Assembly (NCBI RefSeq): GCF_033097365.1
Contig: NZ_AP028461.1
Span: 10,877,501 to 10,941,500, forward strand
Source: Actinoplanes sichuanensis
GTDB lineage: Bacteria; Actinomycetota; Actinomycetes; Mycobacteriales; Micromonosporaceae
DNA: 64,000 bases
Direction of reading: 5' to 3'
Below, piece by piece: positions 54,882 through 62,474 of this stretch. Under the pieces are notes generated by a model. The model ran no database searches, had not been told where the DNA came from, and was given only the letters and a program-made list of their open reading frames with translations. Position 1 is the first letter of the stretch; each line of letters starts with the position of its first letter. A program made the translations under genes and the position numbers.

Positions 54882-55928
54882 ATGCCAAGTCTTCTCCGCA
54901 AGCTCTCGATGACACCGGCCGAGCCGGAGGAGCCTGCGCTGCGCCCCGACGTGGTGGCCGGCGCGCTCGATCCGGTCCCGTCGTACTGTGACGTGGTCGA
55001 CGGGCATGTGCGTGACGTCATCGAGCAGACCGGCGAAGCCGCGCACGCGATCATCCAACAGCTGGTGAAGGTCGACTCGCTGGCGGAGGTGATGGCCGGC
55101 GACGTCGCGCAGCTCGCCGGCACCCTCAGCCGGACCGAGACCGAGCTGAGCCAGGTCAGTGCCGGCAACGACCAGCTGGTCGGGCGCCTGATCTCGTACT
55201 TCCTGCACCGTGACCACCAGATCCGGGCGCTGGTCGAGCAGATGCGTGAGCTCGACCAGCACGTCAAGCAGATCGAGGAGGTCAGCCGGGCCACCAACAT
55301 CCTCGCGCTCAACGCGATGATCGAGGCGGTCCGGGCCGGTGAGGCGGGTGAGGGCTTCTCGGTGGTCGCCGACGAGGTACGCAAGCTGGCCCACCGGTCG
55401 GCCGAGGCGGCGCACGGCATCGGCTCGAACATCGGTGACCTGACCGCCAAGCTGGACGCGGTGCTCTCCGACGACAGCCAGTTCGACCGGGATCAGGAGA
55501 TCCCGGTGGTGCAGGAGGAGACCGCGATGACCCGCCGACTGGGTGGCATCGCCAACGCCCAGCGGGAGATGTCGGAGATGGTCACCGGCATCCTCAAGGA
55601 CACGGTCAGCGCCGCGGACCAGGTGCAGCGCAGTTCGGCGGCGCTCACCTCGGAGACCACCGGCGCCGTCGGCCACGTGCAGTTCCAGGACATCAGCCGG
55701 CAGATGCTCGAGCACGTGGCGGACGCGGTCGGCGACGTCCGGCGGCAGGCCGAGGACGTCGCGGCGTACGCCCGTGGCGCCCTCTCCGAGGAGGACCTGA
55801 TGGCCCGCATGATCAGTGTGGAGGATCTGAGCGCCAAGCACGTGATGTCCCGGCAGCGGAGCACCCACGCCGAGCAGACCGGAGGCGCCGCGCACACCGA
55901 TGTCGAACCCCTCATCGAACTGTTCTGA
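54882..55928 (+). CDS. Small soluble MCP-like protein
   Basis: A 348-residue cytoplasmic protein. Its centre holds an MCP hairpin tip ([21 protein letters not shown], then [20 protein letters not shown]) at about 138-180, with helical arms on both sides. No membrane helix or known sensor domain is present; the N-terminal 35 residues are Pro-rich. The C-terminal arm includes [16 protein letters not shown], a pattern also found in CheZ/MCP-like soluble receptors. The last residues, EPLIELF, are not a typical CheR-binding pentapeptide. It is the second receptor of the operon. Confidence 0.87.
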   Translation: MPSLLRKLSMTPAEPEEPALRPDVVAGALDPVPSYCDVVDGHVRDVIEQTGEAAHAIIQQLVKVDSLAEVMAGDVAQLAGTLSRTETELSQVSAGNDQLVGRLISYFLHRDHQIRALVEQMRELDQHVKQIEEVSRATNILALNAMIEAVRAGEAGEGFSVVADEVRKLAHRSAEAAHGIGSNIGDLTAKLDAVLSDDSQFDRDQEIPVVQEETAMTRRLGGIANAQREMSEMVTGILKDTVSAADQVQRSSAALTSETTGAVGHVQFQDISRQMLEHVADAVGDVRRQAEDVAAYARGALSEEDLMARMISVEDLSAKHVMSRQRSTHAEQTGGAAHTDVEPLIELF

Positions 55929-55951
55929 CCAGCCCAGCGAGAGGTAGCGCC

Positions 55952-56224
55952 ATGGCCCGCGCCGATACCTACGGCCACGACCAGCCGACCGAGCAGGATG
56001 CCGTGAAGGCCCTGGCGGATCTCGTCGGCCTGCAGATGGCCGAGGGCCTGTGGAGTCTGTCCGTGCAGGCGCTCGGCCTGCGGCGGCCGATCACCACCTC
56101 GGCCGACCTGCGTAAGGTGGCCGAACACGTGATGGAGGTGGGCGAGCTGAGCCGGGTGGCCGGACGTTCGCTCAAGGTCCGCATCATCACCTATGAGGCG
56201 CTGGCGAGGACGGTCCAGGCGTGA
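55952..56224 (+). CDS. Small hypothetical protein in the chemotaxis operon
   Basis: A 90-residue protein (MARADTYGHDQPTEQDAVKA...), predicted all-helical, with no motif I recognise. The ATG follows GAGAGGTAGC. It begins 23 bp after the small MCP gene, and its stop overlaps the GAF gene start in a GTGA. That places it firmly in the operon and makes it a candidate accessory signalling protein. Confidence 0.75.
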   Translation: MARADTYGHDQPTEQDAVKALADLVGLQMAEGLWSLSVQALGLRRPITTSADLRKVAEHVMEVGELSRVAGRSLKVRIITYEALARTVQA

Positions 56225-56748
56225 TCCTGGAGCGTTACCCCGAGTTGGTCGACCGGCGCCGCCTGCTCGACGTGGCCCGGCTCGGCATGGACGTCCAGCT
56301 GGCACGTCCGTACCTGGACGAGATCGTGGAATCGGTCACCGACCGGCTGGGCATGCCGTTCGCGATCGTGGACAGCCTGCTCGACGGCGCGCAGGTCTTC
56401 CTCGCCGGCCGGGGGCCGATCCCGGAGTGGGTGGGCGAGGTCGGTGGGACACCCGTCGAATGGGCGTTCTGCCTCCCGATGCTGCGCTCCCACGCCGCCC
56501 ATCACGTCAGCGACCTGACCCGGCACCCGGAGTTCCGGGACAACCCCCTGGTCACCTTCGAGGGCGTGCGGGCGTACATCGGAGCGCCGTTGATCTCCGC
56601 CGGAGGCGCGGTCCTCGGCGGGCTGTGCGCGCTGGACGTCCGACCGCGCGATTTCGACCAGGACGAACTGGATCTGATGCGCGACCTCGCGGCGGAGACG
56701 GTCCGCCGGATCGAGGCCCGGGCCGAACCTGCCATCATGAGGTCGTGA
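56221..56748 (+). CDS. GAF-domain protein
   Basis: A 175-residue protein made almost entirely of one GAF domain (about 25-165: LDEIVESVTDRLGMPFAIVDSLLDG, EWAFCLPMLRSHA, VTFEGVRAYIGAPLISAGGAVLGGLCALD). GAF domains bind small molecules or cofactors, and the Cys in AFCLP sits where redox- or bilin-reactive Cys can occur. It is the last chemotaxis-linked gene and could be the missing sensor for the soluble MCPs. Start and stop codons overlap both neighbours in GTGA. Confidence 0.85.
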   Translation: MILERYPELVDRRRLLDVARLGMDVQLARPYLDEIVESVTDRLGMPFAIVDSLLDGAQVFLAGRGPIPEWVGEVGGTPVEWAFCLPMLRSHAAHHVSDLTRHPEFRDNPLVTFEGVRAYIGAPLISAGGAVLGGLCALDVRPRDFDQDELDLMRDLAAETVRRIEARAEPAIMRS

Positions 56749-57323
56749 CGTTCTCCCTGCCGGTGCCGGCCGAAGCCAACGACCTCCTCAACCGCGACCC
56801 GCTCGCGGTGACCCTCGGGATCGTGCTGGACCAGCAGATCACCCTGGAGAAGGCGTTCACCTCGCCGTGGGTGCTGGCGCAGCGGCTCGGGCACGAGCCG
56901 ACCGCCGCCGAACTGGCCGACTTCGACCCGGAGGCGCTTGTCGCGATCTTCTCCGAGCCGCCCGCCCTGCACCGTTTCCCGAAGGCGATGGCGGCCCGGG
57001 CGCAGGAGGTCTGCCGGGTGATCGCCGACGAGTATGACGGGGATGCCGCCGGCCTCTGGCGCGGTGTGGCCGACGGCGCCGAGCTCTATCGACGGATCTT
57101 CGCGCTGCCCGGCTTCGGCAAGCAGAAGGCCCAGATCTTCGTGGCGCTGCTCGGCAAGCTCTACGACGTGCGTCCGGAGGGCTGGCGCGAGGCGGCCGGC
57201 GGCTACGGCGAGGAGGGCTCCTACAAGTCGGTGGCCGACATCGTCGACGCCGAGTCGCTGGGTAAGGTCCGGGCCTACAAGAAGCAGGTCAAGGCCGAGG
57301 CGAAAGCGGCCAAGGAGGCCTGA
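56745..57323 (+). CDS. HhH-GPD-type base-excision repair protein
   Basis: A 192-residue protein. Residues 15-140 resemble the HhH-GPD glycosylase fold: LAVTLGIVLDQQITLEKAFTS, then the hairpin FALPGFGKQKAQIFVALLG. The canonical catalytic Lys is not obvious, and the Asp of the GPD loop is not clear. The Lys-rich end (YKKQVKAEAKAAKEA) may contact DNA. Actinobacterial members are annotated as HhH-GPD repair or HesB-like proteins. Its GTG overlaps the GAF gene stop, so it may be expressed with the chemotaxis operon, which is probably accidental linkage. Confidence 0.75.
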   Translation: MTFSLPVPAEANDLLNRDPLAVTLGIVLDQQITLEKAFTSPWVLAQRLGHEPTAAELADFDPEALVAIFSEPPALHRFPKAMAARAQEVCRVIADEYDGDAAGLWRGVADGAELYRRIFALPGFGKQKAQIFVALLGKLYDVRPEGWREAAGGYGEEGSYKSVADIVDAESLGKVRAYKKQVKAEAKAAKEA

Positions 57324-57389
57324 GTCCCGGCCCGCTGGGCACGATGGCCCAGCCGGTGGGAGGATGACGGGGTCGATCGGAGACCTCGC

Positions 57390-57770
57390 GTGAAGAAGCA
57401 CCCGGAGCGTCCGGTGTTGATCACCGATGCCGCTCGCAGCCAGGACGATCAGCTCCGCGGCCGCCAGGTCCGCTACGTGACGATGATGAGCGTCCGGGCT
57501 CTGTGCCTGATCCTCGGCGGGATCCTGATCAGCGCCCGGGTGCCGCTGCTGCCGGTCTGGCTGACCCTCTGCGCGCTCGGGATGGTTCTGCTGCCCTGGA
57601 TGGCGGTGCTGATCGCGAACGATCGCCCACCCAAATCCAAGGCCGAGCGCGCCGCCGACGCGGCCGCTCGCGAGGACGTCCGCCGGGCGTTGACCGAGCC
57701 GTCGCCGGAGCCCGACTACATCACCATCGACTCCGAGGTGATCGACGAGGCCCGGCCCCGCGCCGACTGA
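57390..57770 (+). CDS. DUF3099 membrane protein
   Basis: A 126-residue protein with two hydrophobic helices (about 33-49 and 52-75) and a charged C-terminal tail. It starts RPVLITDAARSQDDQLRGRQVRYVTMM, which matches the DUF3099 family of actinobacterial membrane proteins. Function unknown. The start is GTG 57390. It is convergent with psuK, with a 10-bp gap and no evident terminator. Confidence 0.85.
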   Translation: MKKHPERPVLITDAARSQDDQLRGRQVRYVTMMSVRALCLILGGILISARVPLLPVWLTLCALGMVLLPWMAVLIANDRPPKSKAERAADAAAREDVRRALTEPSPEPDYITIDSEVIDEARPRAD

Positions 57771-57780
57771 GTCGACCCGG

Positions 57781-58659
57781 TCAGCGTGGAGCCGGGCGGG
57801 CGCCGATCCGGGAGACGGCCAGGGCGCCCAGCACCGCGCCGGCCCGCAACGCGGCGGACGGCGACGAGCCCGCGTGCCATGCCGTGAGCAGCCCGGCCGC
57901 GAAGGCGTCACCGGCGCCGGTCGGGTCCTTCACCGGCACCGGCGAGGCGGCCACCGGGAACACGCCGTCCGGCCCGACCCACACCGCCCCGGCCGCGCCC
58001 TGTTTCACCACCGCGTTGCGTACGTGCGCGGTCAGCCGCCCCGCCTGCTCGGCCGCGCTGCCCGGACCGGCGAGCACGTCGGCCTCGTCCGCGTTGCACA
58101 GGAGCAGGTCGGTTCCCCGTACCCAGTCCAGGAAGGCCCCGGCCTCGCGCAAGGGGGCCGCGGACGCCGCGTCGACGCTCACCGTGAGACCCCGCCGGGT
58201 GGCGGCCGTGAGGGCCGCCCGGCCCGCCGGACGGGAGCCGGCGTGCAGCAGCGGATAGCCGGAGAGGTGCAGGTGGCTGCCGGCCGGTGCGGCGCTGATC
58301 GCGGCGGTGACATGGTCCGGTTCGAGGCGCAGCGAGGCACCCCGGTCGGTGATCATGGTGCGTTCGGTCGTGCCGGTGAGCACCACCACGCTGCCGGTGG
58401 CGACGCCCGGCAGAACCTGCACCGCGCATCGCACCCCGGCTGCGGTGAGCTCGCTCACCCGGTCGCGTCCGGGCTGGTCGTCGCCGACCGCGGCGATCAA
58501 CGTCACCTCCTGGCCCGCGTGGGCCAGCCAGGCCGCGGTGTTGGCGCCCTGGCCGCCACCGGCGACCCGGATCTCCGCGTCCGTGTCCGAGCCCGCCCGG
58601 ATCTCTCCGTGGTGCTCGACCAGGACATCGGTGACCAGGTCGCCGACGACGAGGATCAT
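57781..58659 (-). CDS. psuK: PfkB-family carbohydrate kinase, probable pseudouridine kinase
   Basis: A 292-residue PfkB-type kinase. The N-terminal GGGQGANTAAWLAHAG and the C-terminal signature DPTGAGDAFAAGLL, with the catalytic Asp in GAGD, are intact. Its start overlaps the stop of psuG in an ATGA. The partner makes pseudouridine kinase (pseudouridine to pseudouridine 5'-phosphate) the natural assignment; ribokinase-like activity on another nucleoside is the alternative. Confidence 0.85.
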   Translation of the reverse strand: MILVVGDLVTDVLVEHHGEIRAGSDTDAEIRVAGGGQGANTAAWLAHAGQEVTLIAAVGDDQPGRDRVSELTAAGVRCAVQVLPGVATGSVVVLTGTTERTMITDRGASLRLEPDHVTAAISAAPAGSHLHLSGYPLLHAGSRPAGRAALTAATRRGLTVSVDAASAAPLREAGAFLDWVRGTDLLLCNADEADVLAGPGSAAEQAGRLTAHVRNAVVKQGAAGAVWVGPDGVFPVAASPVPVKDPTGAGDAFAAGLLTAWHAGSSPSAALRAGAVLGALAVSRIGARPAPR

Positions 58660-59606
58660 GCCGGCACGGCGAAACCGACAGGCGCCGTCGAGCCGTCGGT
58701 CGCGGCCACGGCGATCTGCGCGGCCAGGGCGGCGTTGCGCAGGATGATCCGGATGTTGACCGCCAGGCTCCGGCCCTCGGTGCTGGAGTGGAAGTGCCCC
58801 AGCAGGAACGGGGTGACCGCCTTACCGGTGATGTTCTGTTCGGCCAGCAGGTTCAGTCCGGTCGCCAGGGTCCGGTCGTGCAGGGCCGGCTCCAGCTGCT
58901 CGTCGGCCGGCAGCGGATTGGCCAGCACCAGCGCGGCCTCGGCGACACCCTGGTCGGCGCGGGCCTTGATGAAGTCGGCCACCTGCTCCGGCGAGTCGAG
59001 CTGCCAGTCCAGGTCGAAGCCGCCGTCGGTGATGAAGAAGCCGGGGAAGCGGCTGGTCCGGTAACCGGCGACGGAGACGCCGAGGGTCTCCAGCCGCTCC
59101 AGCGTGGCGCCCACGTCCAGGATCGACTTGACACCGGCACAGACCACGACGATCGGGGTACGGGCCAGCGCGGTCAGGTCGGCCGACTCGTCATACGTGA
59201 CGTTCGCCTCCCGATGCACCCCGCCCAGCCCGCCGGTGGCGAACACGCCGATCCCGGCCGCCGCGGCGATCGCGCTGGTGGCCGCCACGGTGGTCGCCCC
59301 GTCGGAGCGCCGGGCGGCCGCGATCGCCAGGTCACGCACCGACAGCTTGGCCACCGCCTCGGCCGACGCCAGACGCTCCACCTGGGCGTCCTCCAGGCCG
59401 ACGATCACCTCGCCGTCGATCATGCCGATGGTGGCCGGCACCGCCCCGTTGTCCCGGACCGCCTGCTCGATCTCTCGCGCCACCCGGATGTTGTCGGGGT
59501 GCGGCAGCCCGTGCGAGATGATCGTGCTCTCCAGGGCCACCACCGGACGGCCGTCCCGCCGGGCACGGGTCACGTGCTCGCCGTATCGAATCGCGAAGTC
59601 AGTCAC
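58656..59606 (-). CDS. psuG: Pseudouridine-5'-phosphate glycosidase
   Basis: PsuG, 316 residues, cleaves the C-C bond of pseudouridine 5'-phosphate to uracil and ribose 5-phosphate, in the salvage of pseudouridine from RNA breakdown. Family motifs are plain: ALESTIISHGLPHPDN, PATIGMIDGEVIVGL, FATGGLGGVHR, CAGVKSILDVGATLERLET, FITDGGFDL and the C-terminal FLLGHFHSSTEGRSLAVN. I chose the GTG at 59606 (VTDFAIRYG). It precedes and overlaps psuK, so kinase and glycosidase are made together. Confidence 0.95.
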   Translation of the reverse strand: MTDFAIRYGEHVTRARRDGRPVVALESTIISHGLPHPDNIRVAREIEQAVRDNGAVPATIGMIDGEVIVGLEDAQVERLASAEAVAKLSVRDLAIAAARRSDGATTVAATSAIAAAAGIGVFATGGLGGVHREANVTYDESADLTALARTPIVVVCAGVKSILDVGATLERLETLGVSVAGYRTSRFPGFFITDGGFDLDWQLDSPEQVADFIKARADQGVAEAALVLANPLPADEQLEPALHDRTLATGLNLLAEQNITGKAVTPFLLGHFHSSTEGRSLAVNIRIILRNAALAAQIAVAATDGSTAPVGFAVPA

Positions 59607-59747
59607 GGGGTAAACCGTACGGTGCGGGCCGCGGTCATGATCCCGGGACCGCACGTGAGACCCGTCGCGTTGTCGTTGGACCGGTCCGGCGTGAGGTGTC
59701 AGACTTGGCGGCTGGAGCTTGGCTTATTTTCAGAAGGGCAGATAACC

Positions 59748-59966
59748 GTGAGCACCCAGATCCTGGAGCGTCCGGAAACTCAGGACACCGACACCGGTCC
59801 CGAGATGTTCCACTACGTCCGTAAGGAGAAGATCGCTGAGAGCGCCGTCATGGGCACTCACGTGATCGCGCTCTGCGGTGAGACCTTCCCGGTGACCAAG
59901 TCGCCGAAGCCCGGATCGCCGGTGTGCCCGCAGTGCAAGGAGATCTACGAAGCCATGAAGGCCTGA
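59748..59966 (+). CDS. DUF3039 family zinc-ribbon-like protein
   Basis: A 72-residue protein. The pattern HYVRKEKIAESAVMGTHVIALCGETF, then PVCPQCKEIYE gives three Cys and a His that may bind zinc. It matches the DUF3039 family, found throughout actinobacteria and usually adjacent to the superfamily 2 helicase that also appears here (60682). The GTG start has AAGGGCA upstream. Function unknown. Confidence 0.88.
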   Translation: MSTQILERPETQDTDTGPEMFHYVRKEKIAESAVMGTHVIALCGETFPVTKSPKPGSPVCPQCKEIYEAMKA

Positions 59967-59973
59967 TCAAGGC

Positions 59974-60588
59974 GTGACGGGCGGATATCCGCTGCTCGTC
60001 GCGGATCTGATCGGTGTGGCGGTGTTCGCCGCCTCCGGCGCCTCGGCCGGCGTCGCGAAACGACTCGACCTGTTCGGTGTCGCGTTCGTCGGCTTCGCGG
60101 CCGCGCTCGGCGGTGGCATCCTGCGCGACCTGGTGATCGGTGCCGCGCCCCCGCTGGCGTTCGCCGACTGGCGTTACGCGGTGACCGCGGTGGCCGCCTC
60201 GATCGCGGCGTTCTGGCTGCACCCGGCACTGCACCGGGTGCGGCGTACGGTGCTGGCGCTGGACGCCGCCGGTCTCGGTCTGTTCACCGTCACCGGCACG
60301 GTGAAGGCGATCGAAGCGGGCGTGCCCGCGGTCGGCGCCTGCCTGGTGGGGATGCTCACAGCGATCGGCGGAGGCCTGACCCGCGACCTGCTCACCGGCG
60401 AGATCCCGGTGGTGTTGCAACGAGAGATCTACGCGGTGGTCGCCCTCGGCGGCGCCGTGCTGGTGACCGTCCTGCACCGGGTCGGTCAGACCGGCGTGAT
60501 CCCGCTCGCGATCGCCGCGGCCACGATGACCGGCGTTCGGCTGATCGCGCTGCGCAGACGATGGTCGGCTCCCGTCGCGGTGCCGTGA
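59974..60588 (+). CDS. TRIC/YvgT-type cation channel (UPF0126)
   Basis: A 204-residue membrane protein with about seven helices in two three-helix repeats. Each repeat carries the glycine hallmark: GGGILRDLVIG near 49 and GGGLTRDLLTG near 131. The bacterial TRIC fold is a trimeric K+/monovalent cation channel; YicG and YvgT belong here. The GTG start is 7 bp after the DUF3039 stop, so the two are probably cotranscribed. Confidence 0.9.
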   Translation: MTGGYPLLVADLIGVAVFAASGASAGVAKRLDLFGVAFVGFAAALGGGILRDLVIGAAPPLAFADWRYAVTAVAASIAAFWLHPALHRVRRTVLALDAAGLGLFTVTGTVKAIEAGVPAVGACLVGMLTAIGGGLTRDLLTGEIPVVLQREIYAVVALGGAVLVTVLHRVGQTGVIPLAIAAATMTGVRLIALRRRWSAPVAVP

Positions 60589-60629
60589 AGCCACCCGGCA
60601 ACATTCCATGGCTATGCTGGATCCCGCCT

Positions 60630-60656
60630 CCGCGCCCCTTCATCGCGGGGGTTTTT
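60630..60656 (+). terminator. Hairpin with U-tract just upstream of the helicase gene
   Basis: CCGCG (60630-60634) pairs with CGCGG (60644-60648), then GGG and five Ts (60652-60656). It would end transcripts from the TRIC gene. It also lies about 10 bp after a possible -10 (TATGCT, 60613) and only 26 bp before the helicase start, so attenuation of the helicase gene is possible. Confidence 0.6.
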
Positions 60657-60681
60657 CCTTGGGAGAAGGGATCACCGCAGC

Positions 60682-62412
60682 TTGAGCCCGCCTGTGCCGA
60701 ACCTGGAGATCTTTCCGCCGCTGCGGGACTGGCAGCGTAAGGCGATGGTGACGTACCTCCGTCGCCGTTCCGAGGACTTCATGGCCGTGGCGACGCCCGG
60801 CGCCGGCAAGACCACGTTCGCGCTGCGGATCGCGGCCGAGCTGCTGGCCGACGGCACCTGCGACGCGGTCACCGTGGTGTGCCCGACCGAGCATCTGAAG
60901 ACGCAGTGGTCACTGGCCGCGGCCCGGGTCGGCATCCAGCTCGACCCGAAGTTCCGCAACTCGGACGTGCACTCGTCGCGTGACTTCCACGGCGCGGTGC
61001 TCACCTACGCCCAGGTCGGCATGGCCCCGGCCGTGCACAAACGGCGCACCCTGTCCCGCCGCACGTTCGTCATCCTCGACGAGATCCACCATGCGGGTGA
61101 CTCGCGGACCTGGGGTGACGGGGTGAAGGACGCCTTCGAGCCGGCTGAGCGGCGCCTGCTGCTCACCGGCACCCCGTTCCGGTCCGACGAGAACCCGATC
61201 CCGTTCGTGTCCTACGAGCGCGGGCAGGACGGCATTCAACGATCAAAGGCCGACTCGGTGTACGGCTACGCCGACGCGCTGCGTGACCGGGTCGTGCGCC
61301 CGGTCCTGTTCATGGCCTACTCGGGGGAGACCCGCTGGCGTACCAATGCCGGTGACGAACTGGCCGCACGCCTGGGCGAGCCGATGACCAAGGACCTGAT
61401 CGCACAGGCCTGGCGGACCGCCCTGGACCACCGGGGCGACTGGATGCCGCAGGTGATGCGGGCCGCCGACGCCCGGCTCACGAAGATCCGTGAGCACGGC
61501 ATGTCGGATGCCGGCGGCCTGGTCATCGCGAGTGACCAGCAGTCCGCCCGGGCGTATGCGAAGCTCCTGCATGACCTGACCGGTGAGCCGGCCACCGTGG
61601 TCCTCTCCGACGACGAGGGCGCGTCCGGCCGGATCGCCGAGTTCGCCGCCTCGGAGAAGCGTTGGATGGTCGCGGTCCGGATGGTGTCGGAGGGTGTCGA
61701 CATCCCGCGCCTGGCCGTCGGCGTCTACGCCACCAGCGCCTCCACCCCGCTCTACTTCGCCCAGGCGATCGGCCGGTTCGTGCGGTCCCGGGTGCCGGGC
61801 GAGACCGCCACCGTGTTCCTGCCCAGCGTCCCGCACCTGCTCGGCCTGGCCAGCGAGATGGAGGCTCAGCGCAACCACGTGATCGGCGCGCCCAAGGAGA
61901 AGGACGGGCTCGACGACGACGTCCTGGAGCGCGCGCAGAAGACCGAGGACGCGCTCGGCGACCTGGACAAGATGTTCGAGGCGCTGTCCGCGACCGCCGA
62001 GCTGGACCAGGTCATCTACGAGGGCACGTCGTTCGGCACCGGCGCCCGTACCGGTACCGCCGAGGAGGCGGACTATCTGGGGCTGCCCGGCCTGCTGACT
62101 CCGGACCAGGTGACCACCCTGCTCAACAAGCGCCAGGCCGACCAGATGGCGGCTCAGAAACGGCGACAGGCGGAGGAGCCCAAACCCGACGAGACGGTAA
62201 AGCCGGAGCCGGTCGTGCCGATGAGCGCGGGGGAGCGGCGCAACAGCCTGCGTCGTCAGCTGAACACGCTGGTGGCGGCCCATCACCACCGGACCAACCT
62301 GCCGCACGGGAAGATCCACGCGGAGTTACGCCGGATCTGCGGCGGCCCACCCAGCGCGCAGGCGACGATCGAGCAACTCGAGGAGCGAATCGCTACGATC
62401 CAGTCCTTCTGA
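60682..62412 (+). CDS. Superfamily 2 DEAD/DEAH-box helicase (XPB/UvsW-like)
   Basis: A 576-residue helicase. The Q-like region is LRDWQRKAMVTYL; Walker A is ATPGAGKTT (about 37-45); motif Ia VVCPTEHLKTQW; the DExH box ILDEIHHAG; motif III LLTGTPFRS; motif V RMVSEGVDIPRLAVGVYAT; motif VI AIGRFVRSR. The C-terminal 150 residues are charged, with a Lys/Glu-rich helix. The start is TTG 60682, with GGGAGAAGGG upstream; GTG 60694 is an alternative. Family members of this type are universal in actinobacteria; a repair or recombination role is likely but not proven. Confidence 0.92.
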   Translation: MSPPVPNLEIFPPLRDWQRKAMVTYLRRRSEDFMAVATPGAGKTTFALRIAAELLADGTCDAVTVVCPTEHLKTQWSLAAARVGIQLDPKFRNSDVHSSRDFHGAVLTYAQVGMAPAVHKRRTLSRRTFVILDEIHHAGDSRTWGDGVKDAFEPAERRLLLTGTPFRSDENPIPFVSYERGQDGIQRSKADSVYGYADALRDRVVRPVLFMAYSGETRWRTNAGDELAARLGEPMTKDLIAQAWRTALDHRGDWMPQVMRAADARLTKIREHGMSDAGGLVIASDQQSARAYAKLLHDLTGEPATVVLSDDEGASGRIAEFAASEKRWMVAVRMVSEGVDIPRLAVGVYATSASTPLYFAQAIGRFVRSRVPGETATVFLPSVPHLLGLASEMEAQRNHVIGAPKEKDGLDDDVLERAQKTEDALGDLDKMFEALSATAELDQVIYEGTSFGTGARTGTAEEADYLGLPGLLTPDQVTTLLNKRQADQMAAQKRRQAEEPKPDETVKPEPVVPMSAGERRNSLRRQLNTLVAAHHHRTNLPHGKIHAELRRICGGPPSAQATIEQLEERIATIQSF

Positions 62413-62474
62413 GGTCACCGGGTTTCTCTCCGATCCGTCGCTCCGGGGCCGATATGCCGCCGGGGAGGGAATCG

